A stretch of DNA of 64,000 bases from assembly GCF_009674585.1 (NCBI RefSeq), contig NZ_WKJP01000001.1, positions 620,001-684,000 on the forward strand. The letters run 5' to 3'. Made by a program: the position numbers and the translations under genes. The notes below the pieces were generated by a model. The model had not been told where the DNA came from, did not search any database, and was given only the letters and a program-made list of their open reading frames with translations. Source of the DNA: Haloferax marinisediminis. GTDB lineage: Archaea; Halobacteriota; Halobacteria; Halobacteriales; Haloferacaceae. Position 1 is the first letter of the stretch, and every line of letters starts with the position of its first letter. Shown piece after piece: positions 26,433 through 34,910 of the stretch.

Positions 26433-27113
26433 TTAGGGCGCGACGCCGACGGTGAGCAGTGTTCCGAAGGTCCGGTAGCGGTCGACCATGTCCTCACGGG
26501 TCTCCCAACTGTCCGTCGGGAACTCGTCTGCGGGTGGAATCTCGATGTCCATGTCTGCAATCGAATCCTGTTCGGCGACGTAGAGCCCTGCGTCGCGGAA
26601 CGCGTCGCGGTACTCTTCGTGGGACCAGCGCGTCATCTCGATCGAGATGTTGTCCTGCCAGTGGTGCGAGTGGACGTTCTCTTCGTAGTAGTTGACCGCG
26701 CAGTAGAACGTGCCACCGGGTTTGAGGATGCGAGCGACCTCTTCGAGCGTGTGGTGTGGGTCGGGTGCGTAGTAGAACGCCTCCATCGTCCAGACGTGGT
26801 CGACGCTGTCGTCGGCAAACGGCAGGTCGTCGAAGTCGCCGACGAGGAACTCGATATCCTCGGTGTCGGTGTACTCGCGGGCGTTTCGAATCATCTCGGG
26901 CGACCCGTCGAGGCCAAACCCGTGGCCGATTCCTTTCGTGTCGTAGAGGGCGCGGAGGGCGTACCCGCTCCCGGTTCCGAGGTCGACGACGGTGTCGCCT
27001 TCTTCGACTGGCATCCGCGCGAGGGCGTGCTTCGCGGTGTGCCAGTGTCGGTCTTCCATGCCTTTGTCGCGGCCGTCTGCCGCCCAGGCGTCGAACTCGT
27101 CGCGTACGCTCAT
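26433..27113 (-). CDS. SAM-dependent methyltransferase, class I
   Basis: A 226-residue methyltransferase. Motif I 'VVDLGTGSGYALRAL' near residue 42, acidic loop 'FGLDGSPEM', motif II region 'FADDSVDHVWTMEAFYYAPD' and motif III 'EVARILKPGGTFYCAVNY'. The UbiE/methyltransf_11 subtype usually acts on small molecules or lipids. It is the first of two minus-strand genes; the exporter starts 26 bases after its stop, so they are probably one unit. Confidence 0.87.
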   Translation of the reverse strand: MSVRDEFDAWAADGRDKGMEDRHWHTAKHALARMPVEEGDTVVDLGTGSGYALRALYDTKGIGHGFGLDGSPEMIRNAREYTDTEDIEFLVGDFDDLPFADDSVDHVWTMEAFYYAPDPHHTLEEVARILKPGGTFYCAVNYYEENVHSHHWQDNISIEMTRWSHEEYRDAFRDAGLYVAEQDSIADMDIEIPPADEFPTDSWETREDMVDRYRTFGTLLTVGVAP

Positions 27114-27187
27114 ATCTCCACGTGGAGGTACAGGGTCAAAATCAGTTCGAAGCGTGGTCGCCCGACAGCGATTCCAACAGGCGCGTC

Positions 27188-27195
27188 ATTTAATT
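27188..27195 (+). promoter_or_regulatory. TATA-like box for the DUF2391-like gene
   Basis: ATTTAATT lies 24-31 bases before the ATG at 27219 and supports that start against the far longer open frame. Confidence 0.55.
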
Positions 27196-27218
27196 GCCGC
27201 CGCCGCTACGACCGGAGT

Positions 27219-27677
27219 ATGGTCGGAGTACGCCGTCGATTCGCGCTCGCCGACACGGCACAACAGGTCGTCGGCGGGTTCCTCCTCGCGGGGCCGTTCG
27301 TCGTCACCGAAGAGGTGTGGGTCCTCGCGCGGAGTATGTCGGCACTTCAGGGGTTCCTCACACTCGTCATCGTCCTCACAGTGGGGTACGGAACCCTCTA
27401 CAAGGCGGACAACCGCGACCCCGACAAGGAGAAAGAAGTCGGTGGCATCCCGATTCGGTTCATCTCACTCATCACCGTCTCGTATCTCTCGGTGTTCATC
27501 CTCGCCCTCGCGTTCGACGCGCCGGGAACGTTCCTCTCGGACGTCTCGGGGACCGTCGTGTTCGACTCGTACGGCCTCGAACTCGACCTCGCAGTCCTCG
27601 GCATCACGCTCAAAGCGACGAGCGTCGGCGCGGTGTTCAGCGTCATCGGCGCGGCGACGGCCGACACGCTGTTCTGA
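27219..27677 (+). CDS. DUF2391-type integral membrane protein
   Basis: A 152-residue protein with four hydrophobic helices: 'DTAQQVVGGFLLAGPFVVTE', 'LQGFLTLVIVLTVGYGTLY', 'LITVSYLSVFILALAFDAP', 'LKATSVGAVFSVIGAATADT'. The order and the 'FVVTEEVW' motif agree with the DUF2391/TIGR02587 membrane family. Function unknown. The frame is open for 282 codons upstream, but that part is antisense to the methyltransferase and is not coding. Confidence 0.8.
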   Translation: MVGVRRRFALADTAQQVVGGFLLAGPFVVTEEVWVLARSMSALQGFLTLVIVLTVGYGTLYKADNRDPDKEKEVGGIPIRFISLITVSYLSVFILALAFDAPGTFLSDVSGTVVFDSYGLELDLAVLGITLKATSVGAVFSVIGAATADTLF

Positions 27678-27751
27678 AGACAGACTGAACCACACTGTGC
27701 TGAAGACGGACAGAACCACGCCGTGCTGAAAACGAACAGGACCACACCCTG
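27674..27751 (+). repeat. Three 26-bp imperfect tandem repeats at a stop codon
   Basis: Units at 27674-27699, 27700-27725 and 27726-27751, each starting CTGAA and ending ACC-C-TG, then a partial CTGACCAC. The first unit overlaps the stop codon of the DUF2391-like gene. Confidence 0.75.
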
Positions 27752-27833
27752 CTGACCACTTTACTGCCACTGCATCGTTCTGACTGCCTCGCCGGCCTGT
27801 GATTCTCTCTCGAATGAGGCGAAATGGCATGAA

Positions 27834-27841
27834 GGATTAAG
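27834..27841 (+). promoter_or_regulatory. TATA-like box for the 192-residue gene
   Basis: GGATTAAG lies 24-31 bases before the ATG at 27865. Confidence 0.5.
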
Positions 27842-27864
27842 TCCGCTGAGTATCTGCTTGCAGT

Positions 27865-28443
27865 ATGGATTACGAGCTCGCCATCGAAGAGACGCCCGAG
27901 ACGATTCCGGGCGGCACAGGAATCTTGCTCCTCCATCCGAGTATCGGCGAGACTGACCGCATCGACACTGACTTCTTCAAGGTCGACACCGACCACTTCC
28001 TGGTCATCTCGACGCGGACGACCGCGCGGGAAGTCGAACAGAAGTTAGAGTACTACGAAGTCGACGAGTCTCGCGCAACCATCCTCGATACACTCTCTAT
28101 CGAACGCGGCTACTCCCGCCGGAGTGCCGACAACATCTACTACGTCGCCTCCCCGGACGACTTAGACGCGATCGTCGAGAAGACGCGGCAGTTCTTAGAG
28201 CGACACGACGGAAAACTCCGACTCAGCATCGACTCGGTGACCGAGATGGCCTACTACGCGGACGTCGACCGTGCCTTCGAAGCGACGAAACAGATTCTCG
28301 AACTGCTCGAAGAGTACGACGCAGTCGGTCTGTTCCATCTCTCGAAAGAAGTCCACAACGAAGAGACACTCCAACGCTTCCGCGAACTGTTCGACGGCGT
28401 CGTGGATCTCGACGAAGACGGAACCGTGTCGACGGAGTTCTAA
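27865..28443 (+). CDS. Conserved haloarchaeal protein, KaiC-like pattern
   Basis: A 192-residue acidic protein. Phrases such as 'PGGTGILLLHPSIGETDRID', 'FLVISTRTTAREVEQKLEYY' and 'LRLSIDSVTEMAYYADVDRA' recall RecA/KaiC-type ATPase folds without a Walker A, as in several haloarchaeal families that pair with signalling proteins. I cannot name a function. It is transcribed alone and converges with the next gene. Confidence 0.7.
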   Translation: MDYELAIEETPETIPGGTGILLLHPSIGETDRIDTDFFKVDTDHFLVISTRTTAREVEQKLEYYEVDESRATILDTLSIERGYSRRSADNIYYVASPDDLDAIVEKTRQFLERHDGKLRLSIDSVTEMAYYADVDRAFEATKQILELLEEYDAVGLFHLSKEVHNEETLQRFRELFDGVVDLDEDGTVSTEF

Positions 28444-28471
28444 CACACGACCCCGTCGCTTTGACCGGCGT

Positions 28472-29284
28472 TTATTCGGGTGAATCGCGTTTCTCGCCAG
28501 CCTCTGCTAACTGCTCGAACGTCTTTTGCGCCCACCGGACCGCGTAGGTCGGCCCGTGGTCGAGGTACGCCGACGTGTCCAGCGCCGCGAACGGCGCGGG
28601 GAGGTCACGGCCGTGTTTGATGGCTGAACACGCGAACTCGGTCGCCTCGGCGAACGACAGTCGACCCATCGCCACGAGTCGCGGGAGGTTGGCGAGTCTG
28701 TCGTCGAGTCGCTCGCCAGCATCGACCCACGCGTCGGAGAGGCGGTCGTGTCGGCCGTCCCACGAGGCGAACTCCTCGCGCGTCTGGAGACCGACCCATC
28801 CTTCGTAGAGGGCGGCGGCGACCTGATACACCTCGTTCGGGCCGAGTGGTATCGCGTCCGCGAGGTCACGATAGTGCTCGCCGAAGAACGGCAGGAAGTG
28901 TTCGGGGATGTCGTCGGTGCCGGCCTGTACGAGCGCCTCGGCGATGAGGAAGTCGAGGAAGTCCTCTGGCGTCCCTTTCGCCCGGTACTTCACGAGAACG
29001 GTCGGTGGCGTGGTCTGTCGAGTCCACGTCACAGTCCCGTCGCCGGGCATGCCGATAGTGAAGTCAGACGAGGCGTACCGCCGAAGTGCCTGTGGAGCAT
29101 CGGCTGGTAGCCACTCTGTGGGGTAGGCCGCCGGCGAGAGCGAGTCGGCTACGAGGCCGAGGTTCTCGGCCGCCTCTGGGGGGATGGTGTCGAAATCCCC
29201 GGCCACGTCGACGACGAGCGCATCTGGTGCGTACTCGTCGCGAACCGATTCGAGGTCCGGCGGCAGCGTGCGTGGTTCGAACAT
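28472..29284 (-). CDS. Conserved haloarchaeal protein of unknown function
   Basis: A 270-residue soluble protein with no motif I recognise. Its C-terminal half is helical and rich in Ala, Asp and Trp ('GWVGLQTREEFASWDGRHDR'). It ends 28 bases from the stop of the convergent KaiC-like gene. Its ATG lies only 4 bases after the stop of a 28-codon gene on the same strand, so the two are probably one transcript. Confidence 0.7.
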   Translation of the reverse strand: MFEPRTLPPDLESVRDEYAPDALVVDVAGDFDTIPPEAAENLGLVADSLSPAAYPTEWLPADAPQALRRYASSDFTIGMPGDGTVTWTRQTTPPTVLVKYRAKGTPEDFLDFLIAEALVQAGTDDIPEHFLPFFGEHYRDLADAIPLGPNEVYQVAAALYEGWVGLQTREEFASWDGRHDRLSDAWVDAGERLDDRLANLPRLVAMGRLSFAEATEFACSAIKHGRDLPAPFAALDTSAYLDHGPTYAVRWAQKTFEQLAEAGEKRDSPE

Positions 29285-29288
29285 CTCC

Positions 29289-29375
29289 TCAGGCGAGGCT
29301 CATACCGACGAAGATGACGGCCAGCAAAGCCGACACACCGATGGTACCGAGCACGATTTTCGTCGCTTGGCTCAT
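29289..29375 (-). CDS. 28-residue membrane micro-protein
   Basis: ATG at 29375, stop at 29289. The product begins 'MSQATKIVLGTIGV' and is one hydrophobic helix ending 'FVGMSLA'. A minus-strand TATA-like GTTTAAGC (29399-29406) lies 24-31 bases before the ATG, as in a normal leaderless gene, and the codons are GC-ending. It sits directly before the 270-residue gene. Too short for standard gene calling. Single-helix proteins of this size often regulate membrane complexes; the role is unknown. Confidence 0.65.
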   Translation of the reverse strand: MSQATKIVLGTIGVSALLAVIFVGMSLA

Positions 29376-29431
29376 AGTGGCACGATTACTGCCCCGGCGC
29401 TTAAACCCTTACAGTCTGTCGTCCGGCGAAT

Positions 29432-29453
29432 CTCCACCCGAAACGAAGGGGTT
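29432..29453 (-). promoter_or_regulatory. ORB-like element, strong, reverse orientation
   Basis: CTCCACCCGAAACGAAGGGG followed by TTCGGGG. It keeps the GAAACGAAGGGG core and a G-rich tail, lies between genes, 13 kb from the origin. Confidence 0.65.
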
Positions 29454-29526
29454 CGGGGACAGTCACCACGGGCGCGCTTCACACGTTTCGGAGCGCTAAC
29501 AAAACTGTTCGACCGACGTCGACTCG

Positions 29527-29772
29527 TCAGGGGACGAGTTGTTCGCCGTCGTCGTCGATGATGCGGATGGCTTCGACGGGGCAGACCCGTGCGGCGAACT
29601 TCGCGTCGAACTCCTCGTCTTCCGGGATTTCGAGGACGAACACGCCGTCGTCGGTCTCTTCTGCGCCTTCGAGGTCGGCTTTCCCATCGTCGAGGTTCTT
29701 CTGGAACGTGTCCCATTCGTCGACACACTGGAAGATTCCGATGCAGGTGTCACGGTCGTACTCGACTCTCAT
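29527..29772 (-). CDS. Small ferredoxin
   Basis: An 81-residue acidic ferredoxin. Cluster ligands are 'DTCIGIFQC' at the N-terminus and 'RVCPVEAIRI' at the C-terminus. Only three clear Cys are present, which fits a single [3Fe-4S] cluster or a [4Fe-4S] cluster with one non-Cys ligand. A hydrophilic insert separates the two halves. A TATA-like element on the minus strand (29795-29802) lies 23-30 bases before the ATG at 29772; the longer open frame is not used. It is divergent from hel308. Confidence 0.87.
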   Translation of the reverse strand: MRVEYDRDTCIGIFQCVDEWDTFQKNLDDGKADLEGAEETDDGVFVLEIPEDEEFDAKFAARVCPVEAIRIIDDDGEQLVP

Positions 29773-29817
29773 ACCGGCACCTTCCGTCGGGCCGTACATA
29801 TCCCTGCCGACCCGATG

Positions 29818-29825
29818 GCTTAAAC
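29818..29825 (+). promoter_or_regulatory. TATA-like box for hel308
   Basis: GCTTAAAC lies 26-33 bases before the ATG at 29851. Confidence 0.5.
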
Positions 29826-29850
29826 CGAAAGACGGCCCAAGAGGGAAGCA

Positions 29851-32715
29851 ATGCGAACAGCGGACCTGACGGGCCTGCCGACGGGAGTTCCCGAGGCCCT
29901 CCACGACGAGGGCATCGAGGAACTGTACCCACCGCAGGCCGAGGCCGTCGAGGCTGGCCTGACCGACGGCGAGAGCCTCGTCGCTGCCGTTCCGACGGCG
30001 AGCGGAAAGACACTCATCGCCGAACTCGCGATGCTGTCGAGCGTCGCACGCGGCGGGAAAGCACTCTACATCGTCCCACTCAGAGCGCTCGCCTCCGAGA
30101 AGAAAGCCGAGTTCGAACGCTGGGAAGAGTACGGCATCGACGTGGGTGCTGCCGGTAGCGATTTTAGTTCAGATAGTGGGTGGCTCTCATCGCGCGACAT
30201 CATTGTCGCCACCTCAGAGAAGGTGGACTCACTCATCCGAAACAACGCGGCGTGGATGGACCAGTTGACCTGCGTCGTCTCCGACGAAGTCCACCTCGTC
30301 AACGACCGACACCGTGGGCCGACGCTCGAAGTCACACTGGCGAAACTCCGGCGACTCAACCCGAATCTGCAAGTCGTCGCACTCTCCGCCACCGTCGGCA
30401 ACGCCGGCGAAGTCGCCGACTGGTTGGACGCCACACTCGTGCAGTCCGACTGGCGACCAATCGACCTCAAGATGGGCGTCCACTACGGCAACGCCATCTC
30501 GTTCGACGACGGGAGTCAGCGAGAGGTCCAAGTTGGCAAAGGTGACCGGCAAACATCAGCGCTCGTAGAAGATGTGTTGAACGACATTCCTGAGGCAACA
30601 GATAATGAACCCTTGATGAATCAATCTTCAATTACATTATTTGAGTGTCAGACACAACAGCATGTCAGAAATACTGTAGACTGGTTGAAAGGAAGAGAGT
30701 CTAGCAAACTGACCGAGGAAAAACGGAAGCAATTGGCGGAGATATGGGAGGACATCTCTAATAAAAGAAGTCAAAAAACCGATGGCGAAGACGAGGAAAT
30801 TGATAAAAATGACCGGTTAGCCCGTTCTCTAGCAAGAGGTATTGGGTACTTGCACGACGGGTTGAAACAAGAAGGAGAGCTAAAAAGCCCCTCACAGAGA
30901 TGGGTTGAATCGGCCATCAGTTCGGGATTGGTCAATTTTGTCTGCGTAACACCTGCGTTTCAGTCGGATATCGAATCACTAATTCAGAAATTAGATGCTG
31001 AGCGTGAAAGAAATGTATCCACAATTTCTGTTGGTGGGGCTGCCCTTGTGTTTGTTAACTCAAGACGAAACGCCGAATCGTCTGCTAAACGCTTGAAAGA
31101 AGTGACCGAAAAGTACGTTGGGGGAGAAGAAAAGAAAGAGCTCGCGAATGTTGCGGCAGAAATTCGTGATGTGTCAGACGCAGAAACAAGCGATACACTC
31201 GCTAACTGCGTGGCGAAAGGGGCTGCATTCCACCACGCTGGTCTCGCCCCAAAGCAACGAACACTCGTGGAAGACGCCTTCCGTAACCAGCTCATTAAAA
31301 CAATAAGCGCCACGCCGACGCTCGCCGCCGGCGTCAACACGCCGAGTCGTCGCGTGGTCGTCCGCGACTGGCAGCGCTACGACGGCGACTACGGCGGCAT
31401 GAAACCGCTCGACGTACTCGAAATCCACCAGATGATGGGCCGTGCCGGTCGACCGGGACTCGACCCCTACGGCGAAGCGGTCCTCCTCGCCAAAGACGCA
31501 GACGCCCGCGACGAACTGTTCGAGCGGTACATCTGGGCCGAGGCCGAGGACGTCCACTCGAAACTCGCGGCCGAACCCGCCCTTCGGACGCACCTGTTGG
31601 CGACCATCGCGTCCGGGTTCGCGCACACCCGCGAGGGCCTACTCGAATTCCTCGACCAGACGCTCTACGCGGCGCAGACCGACGACCCAAAGCGGTTAGA
31701 GCAGGTGACAGACCGCGTCCTCGACTACCTCGAAATCAACGGCTTCGTCGAGTTCGAAGGGGACAGTATCCAAGCGACGCCGGTCGGCCACACCGTCTCG
31801 CGCCTGTATCTCGACCCGATGAGCGCGGCCGAAATCATCGACGGCCTCGAGTGGGCCGCCAAACACCGGACGGAGAAACTCCGCGCACTGGAAGGCGAGA
31901 CCACGCCCACGCAAAAACGAGAGTCCGACGCCACCGGCGGATTCCAGAAGGCCAGCGAGATGGTCACCGCCAGCAGTGGGGGCGAGAGCGACGAAGACGC
32001 CGACTTCGAGTCCGACCGAACGTACCCGACACCGCTCGGACTCTACCACCTCGTCTGCCGAACCCCGGACATGTACCAGCTGTACCTGAAGTCTGGCGAC
32101 CGTGACACCTACACCGAACTCTGCTACGAGCGCGAACCCGAGTTCCTCGGTCGGGTCCCCTCGGAGTACGAGGACGTTGCCTTCGAAGACTGGCTCTCTG
32201 CGCTCAAGACGGCGCGACTCCTCGAAGACTGGGTCGGCGAAGTGGACGAAGACAGAATCACGGAACGCTACGGTGTCGGACCGGGTGACATCCGCGGCAA
32301 AGTCGAGACGGCAGAGTGGCTCTTGGGTGCGACCGAGCGCCTCGCGAGCGAACTCGACCTCGACGCCGTGTACGCGGTCCGTGAGGCCAAGAAGCGTGTC
32401 GAATACGGCGTTCGCCAAGAACTGCTCGACCTCGCTGGCGTCCGCGGCGTCGGGCGAAAACGCGCTCGGCGACTGTTCGAAGCGGGCGTCGAAACTCGTG
32501 CAGACCTCCGCGAAGCAGAGAAGTCTCGCATCCTCGCCGCACTCCGCGGCCGACGAAAGACCGCCGAGAACATCCTCGAAGCGGCGGGCCGAAAAGACCC
32601 CTCGATGGACGACATCGACGAAGCAGACGCACCGGAGGACGCCGTCCCCGACGACGCGGGATTCGAGACGGCGAAAGATCGCGCCAACCAGCAAGCAAGC
32701 CTGACTGATTTCTAA
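29851..32715 (+). CDS. hel308: Hel308 helicase with an extra RecA2-like insertion
   Basis: A Ski2-like 3' to 5' DNA helicase for stalled-fork repair, 954 residues against roughly 830 in relatives I recall. Walker A 'PTASGKT' (about 50), 'DEVHLV' (about 147), motif V 'TPTLAAGVN' (488-496), motif VI '[10 protein letters not shown]', ratchet and C-terminal HhH domain ('[16 protein letters not shown]'). Residues about 246-394 are additional and repeat, in degenerate form, the motif order of the following domain: '[12 protein letters not shown]' (327-338) against '[12 protein letters not shown]', and '[13 protein letters not shown]' against '[14 protein letters not shown]'. DNA from about 30545 to 31310 is clearly AT-richer than the rest. 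The frame is intact. It overlaps cgi121 by one base. Confidence 0.93.
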   Translation: MRTADLTGLPTGVPEALHDEGIEELYPPQAEAVEAGLTDGESLVAAVPTASGKTLIAELAMLSSVARGGKALYIVPLRALASEKKAEFERWEEYGIDVGAAGSDFSSDSGWLSSRDIIVATSEKVDSLIRNNAAWMDQLTCVVSDEVHLVNDRHRGPTLEVTLAKLRRLNPNLQVVALSATVGNAGEVADWLDATLVQSDWRPIDLKMGVHYGNAISFDDGSQREVQVGKGDRQTSALVEDVLNDIPEATDNEPLMNQSSITLFECQTQQHVRNTVDWLKGRESSKLTEEKRKQLAEIWEDISNKRSQKTDGEDEEIDKNDRLARSLARGIGYLHDGLKQEGELKSPSQRWVESAISSGLVNFVCVTPAFQSDIESLIQKLDAERERNVSTISVGGAALVFVNSRRNAESSAKRLKEVTEKYVGGEEKKELANVAAEIRDVSDAETSDTLANCVAKGAAFHHAGLAPKQRTLVEDAFRNQLIKTISATPTLAAGVNTPSRRVVVRDWQRYDGDYGGMKPLDVLEIHQMMGRAGRPGLDPYGEAVLLAKDADARDELFERYIWAEAEDVHSKLAAEPALRTHLLATIASGFAHTREGLLEFLDQTLYAAQTDDPKRLEQVTDRVLDYLEINGFVEFEGDSIQATPVGHTVSRLYLDPMSAAEIIDGLEWAAKHRTEKLRALEGETTPTQKRESDATGGFQKASEMVTASSGGESDEDADFESDRTYPTPLGLYHLVCRTPDMYQLYLKSGDRDTYTELCYEREPEFLGRVPSEYEDVAFEDWLSALKTARLLEDWVGEVDEDRITERYGVGPGDIRGKVETAEWLLGATERLASELDLDAVYAVREAKKRVEYGVRQELLDLAGVRGVGRKRARRLFEAGVETRADLREAEKSRILAALRGRRKTAENILEAAGRKDPSMDDIDEADAPEDAVPDDAGFETAKDRANQQASLTDF
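30545..31310 (+). other. Low-GC mosaic segment inside hel308
   Basis: Codon use changes sharply (AAT, ATT, TTA, AGA, AAA frequent) and returns to GC-ending codons at about 31310. The block covers the extra RecA2-like part and about 90 residues of the canonical RecA2 start, so the insertion and the flanking normal domain probably came in together by homologous recombination from a low-GC relative. Confidence 0.75.
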
Positions 32716-33209
32716 TGAAAGTACTCGAAGCAGAAGCGACCGTTGCAGACCTCGACGAATTCATCGCCACCGTCGGCGACATCTCCGACGAGACGGGCGC
32801 GACGATTCAGGCGTTCGACGCCCGGTTCGTCGTCGGCCGCGACCACCTCGAACGGGCGGTCGAACTCGCCGACCGAGCAATCGCTCGCGGGAACGAAATC
32901 GCACGGGACCGCGCCGTCGAGTTCATCCTCTACGCCAGCGGCCGCCGGCAAATCAACCGCGCGTTCGAGATGGGCGTCACCGAAGGAACGCTCCCAGTCG
33001 TCATCGTCGTCGACGACGGCGACGAGAGCGCGGCTGAGACGGCACTCTTCGAACGGTTAGACCTCGAAACAGCAGAGACACTCGGCGACTACGACGAATC
33101 GCTCGTCCGCGACTTCTACGAGATCGGCGACGCCGAACTCGCCGCTGCCGACGGTGACCTCTCTGCACTCGTCAACGAGCGCGTTGCGCTCCTCACAGTA
33201 GACCGCTGA
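32715..33209 (+). CDS. cgi121: KEOPS complex subunit Cgi121
   Basis: A 164-residue protein of the Cgi121/TPRKB family. In KEOPS it binds the tRNA CCA end and helps Bud32-Kae1 make t6A37 in tRNAs. Family marks are 'ATIQAFDARFVVGRDHLERA', the 'ARDRAVEFILYASGRRQIN' helix and 'GVTEGTLPVVIVV'. Its ATG shares one base with the hel308 stop (TAATG), so translation is coupled. A functional link with Hel308 is not known to me. Confidence 0.9.
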   Translation: MKVLEAEATVADLDEFIATVGDISDETGATIQAFDARFVVGRDHLERAVELADRAIARGNEIARDRAVEFILYASGRRQINRAFEMGVTEGTLPVVIVVDDGDESAAETALFERLDLETAETLGDYDESLVRDFYEIGDAELAAADGDLSALVNERVALLTVDR

Positions 33210-33262
33210 AGCGATTATAAAGGTCTCTTTCGAGCGTAATCGACCGCTGTCGTGCGATTATT

Positions 33263-33316
33263 CCAGTTGAAACAACCCCCTTCAGATTCCAAAATCTACC
33301 CCTTCGTTTCAACTGG
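33263..33316. promoter_or_regulatory. Inverted pair of ORB-like elements
   Basis: CCAGTTGAAAC (33263-33273) and GTTTCAACTGG (33306-33316) are exact reverse complements. The right arm continues into a good ORB (CCCCTTCGTTTC at 33299-33310, then AACTGGAG). The left arm lacks the AAGGGG part and has AACCCCC instead. An AT-rich spacer lies between. The pair is flanked by cgi121 and tRNA-Gln. Confidence 0.65.
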
Positions 33317-33364
33317 AGAACAGGGGGCGACGGGTCGCCCTGTCAGGTGTAAAACACAGAGAAG

Positions 33365-33437
33365 TAGTCCCACCAGGATTCGAACCTGGGTCGTTGCCCC
33401 CAGAAGGCAACAGGATTGGCCACTACCCCATGGGACT
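33365..33437 (-). tRNA. tRNA-Gln (CUG)
   Basis: Read on the minus strand. Acceptor AGTCCCA (33437-33431) pairs with TGGGACT, discriminator A at 33365. The anticodon stem TTGCC/GGCAA encloses loop TTCTGGG, giving anticodon CUG, which reads CAG (Gln). The T arm is CCAGG-TTCGAAT-CCTGG. No intron, and no encoded CCA. Confidence 0.95.
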
Positions 33438-33569
33438 TCGCATCACTTCGTAATTCGCGGGTATTTGTAAACGTTGCGTGTCGGGGTTGCCGTGTCATGC
33501 GTTCGCATTCCGACGGATGGACGTGCATAAACCACCAACTATTTGCCCTCGTTCTATCCATTGTCGTGT

Positions 33570-34142
33570 ATGTACGTCGGACGATTCGTCGTCGTCGGTC
33601 CCGGAATCGGTGCCTATCGTGTCTCCTCTCGGTCGTTCCCGAATCGACAGGTCGTCGAGCGCGACGGAACCCTGACCGTCGGGCCGACGCCCGACGCCCC
33701 GGAGACTGACAACCCCTACATCGCCTACAACTGTGTCCGCGAAGGCGGCTCGTACGTCGTCGTCGGCAACGGGTCGCAGGTCGACCCCATCGCCGAGAAG
33801 CTCGACATGGGCTACACCCCCCGCGACGCCCTCGCGGAGATTCTCCTCGCACTCGACTACGAGAAAGACGACTACAACACGCCGCGCATCGCCGGCGTCG
33901 TCGGTGCCGACGAAGCCTACATCGGCATCGTCCGCAAAGACGCCCTCATCGTGACGGAAGTCGACGAACCGACGCTCGTCGCAACCTACGAAGAAGACGC
34001 TCCACGAGCGTTCGACCTGAGCGCCGAGAGCGCCGCTGACGCCGCCCGCGAACTCTACGACCACGAGTTCGAACACGCGGTCTGTGCCGCCGCCACGACC
34101 GTCGGCGACGACGTCGAGACGGCCTTCTACAACGGCGAGTAA
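33570..34142 (+). CDS. purO: IMP cyclohydrolase, archaeal type
   Basis: A 190-residue archaeal PurO that closes FAICAR to IMP, the last step of purine synthesis. Recognised from '[20 protein letters not shown]', '[12 protein letters not shown]', '[10 protein letters not shown]' and '[20 protein letters not shown]'. The ATG at 33570 is chosen because the TATA-like CTATTTGC (33538-33545) lies 25-32 bases upstream; the ATG at 33543 would start almost on it. No other purine gene is adjacent. Confidence 0.93.
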   Translation: MYVGRFVVVGPGIGAYRVSSRSFPNRQVVERDGTLTVGPTPDAPETDNPYIAYNCVREGGSYVVVGNGSQVDPIAEKLDMGYTPRDALAEILLALDYEKDDYNTPRIAGVVGADEAYIGIVRKDALIVTEVDEPTLVATYEEDAPRAFDLSAESAADAARELYDHEFEHAVCAAATTVGDDVETAFYNGE

Positions 34143-34211
34143 GTCGAGACGGCCCACGTCGCCTCCGACCTCGGCCACCAACTTTTCACTCGTGAAACCG
34201 TAGTGTCAGCT

Positions 34212-34871
34212 ATGCGTCTGGGCGTCATCTCGGACGTGCATGGGAACCTCCCAGCACTCGACACCGTTCTGGCGGACATGCCACCCGTCGACTGCATCGT
34301 CTGTGCCGGCGACGTCGTCGGCTACAACCCGTGGCCCGACGAGTGCGTGACAGTTCTCTCAGAACGGTCGGTCCCGACCGTCTCCGGAAATCACGACCGG
34401 GCAGTCACCGCTGGGACCGGCTTTCGGTTCAACAGTCTCGCTGCTGCAGGCGTCGACTTCGCCCGCGACGAACTCTCCCCGGCGTCGCTCGACTGGCTCG
34501 CATCGCTCCCAGCGAGACAGACCGTCGCCGATGGGCGCGTCAAACTCGTCCACGGACACCCGGACGACCCAGACCGATACACCTACCCAGACGACTTCTC
34601 ACCTGCGCTCCTCTCGGACGAAGACCTCCTCGTGTTGGGCCACACCCACGTGCAAGGACACGCCGTCTACGACGACGGAATCGTATTGAATCCGGGAAGC
34701 GTCGGCCAACCCCGTGATAGCGACCCGAGAGCGGCCTACGCCGTCGTCGACCTCGACACCATGACCGTCGACGAACACCGAGTCGGCTACGACATCGACC
34801 GCGTCGCCGAGCGAGTTCGTGACGTCGGCCTTCCAGAGCGAATCGCTACCCGACTCTACGAGGGACGCTGA
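34212..34871 (+). CDS. Metallophosphoesterase (YfcE/MJ0936-like)
   Basis: A 219-residue calcineurin-like phosphodiesterase with all metal motifs: 'ISDVHGN' (about residue 8), 'GDVVGYNPWPDE', 'GNHDRAV', 'LVHGHPDDP' and 'GHTHVQG', then 'NPGSVGQPRDSDPRAAYA'. The family hydrolyses phosphodiesters; the natural substrate is unknown. The ATG at 34212 is preferred over the GTG at 34203 because the catalytic strand starts at once ('MRLGVISD'). Confidence 0.9.
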   Translation: MRLGVISDVHGNLPALDTVLADMPPVDCIVCAGDVVGYNPWPDECVTVLSERSVPTVSGNHDRAVTAGTGFRFNSLAAAGVDFARDELSPASLDWLASLPARQTVADGRVKLVHGHPDDPDRYTYPDDFSPALLSDEDLLVLGHTHVQGHAVYDDGIVLNPGSVGQPRDSDPRAAYAVVDLDTMTVDEHRVGYDIDRVAERVRDVGLPERIATRLYEGR

Positions 34872-34910
34872 GCGAAACGGAGCGCGCGGGAAAAACGCAA
34901 ACGAGAGAGT

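Noticed and set aside
30545-31310. Intein in hel308
   Set aside because: No Cys/Ser start with the His-Asn end of a splicing element, and the segment resembles helicase sequence rather than a Hint or homing-endonuclease domain.
33321-33342. Perfect terminator hairpin between cgi121 and tRNA-Gln
   Set aside because: The arms CAGGGGGCGA and TCGCCCTG need a two-base bulge and no T-run follows, so it was not listed as a feature.
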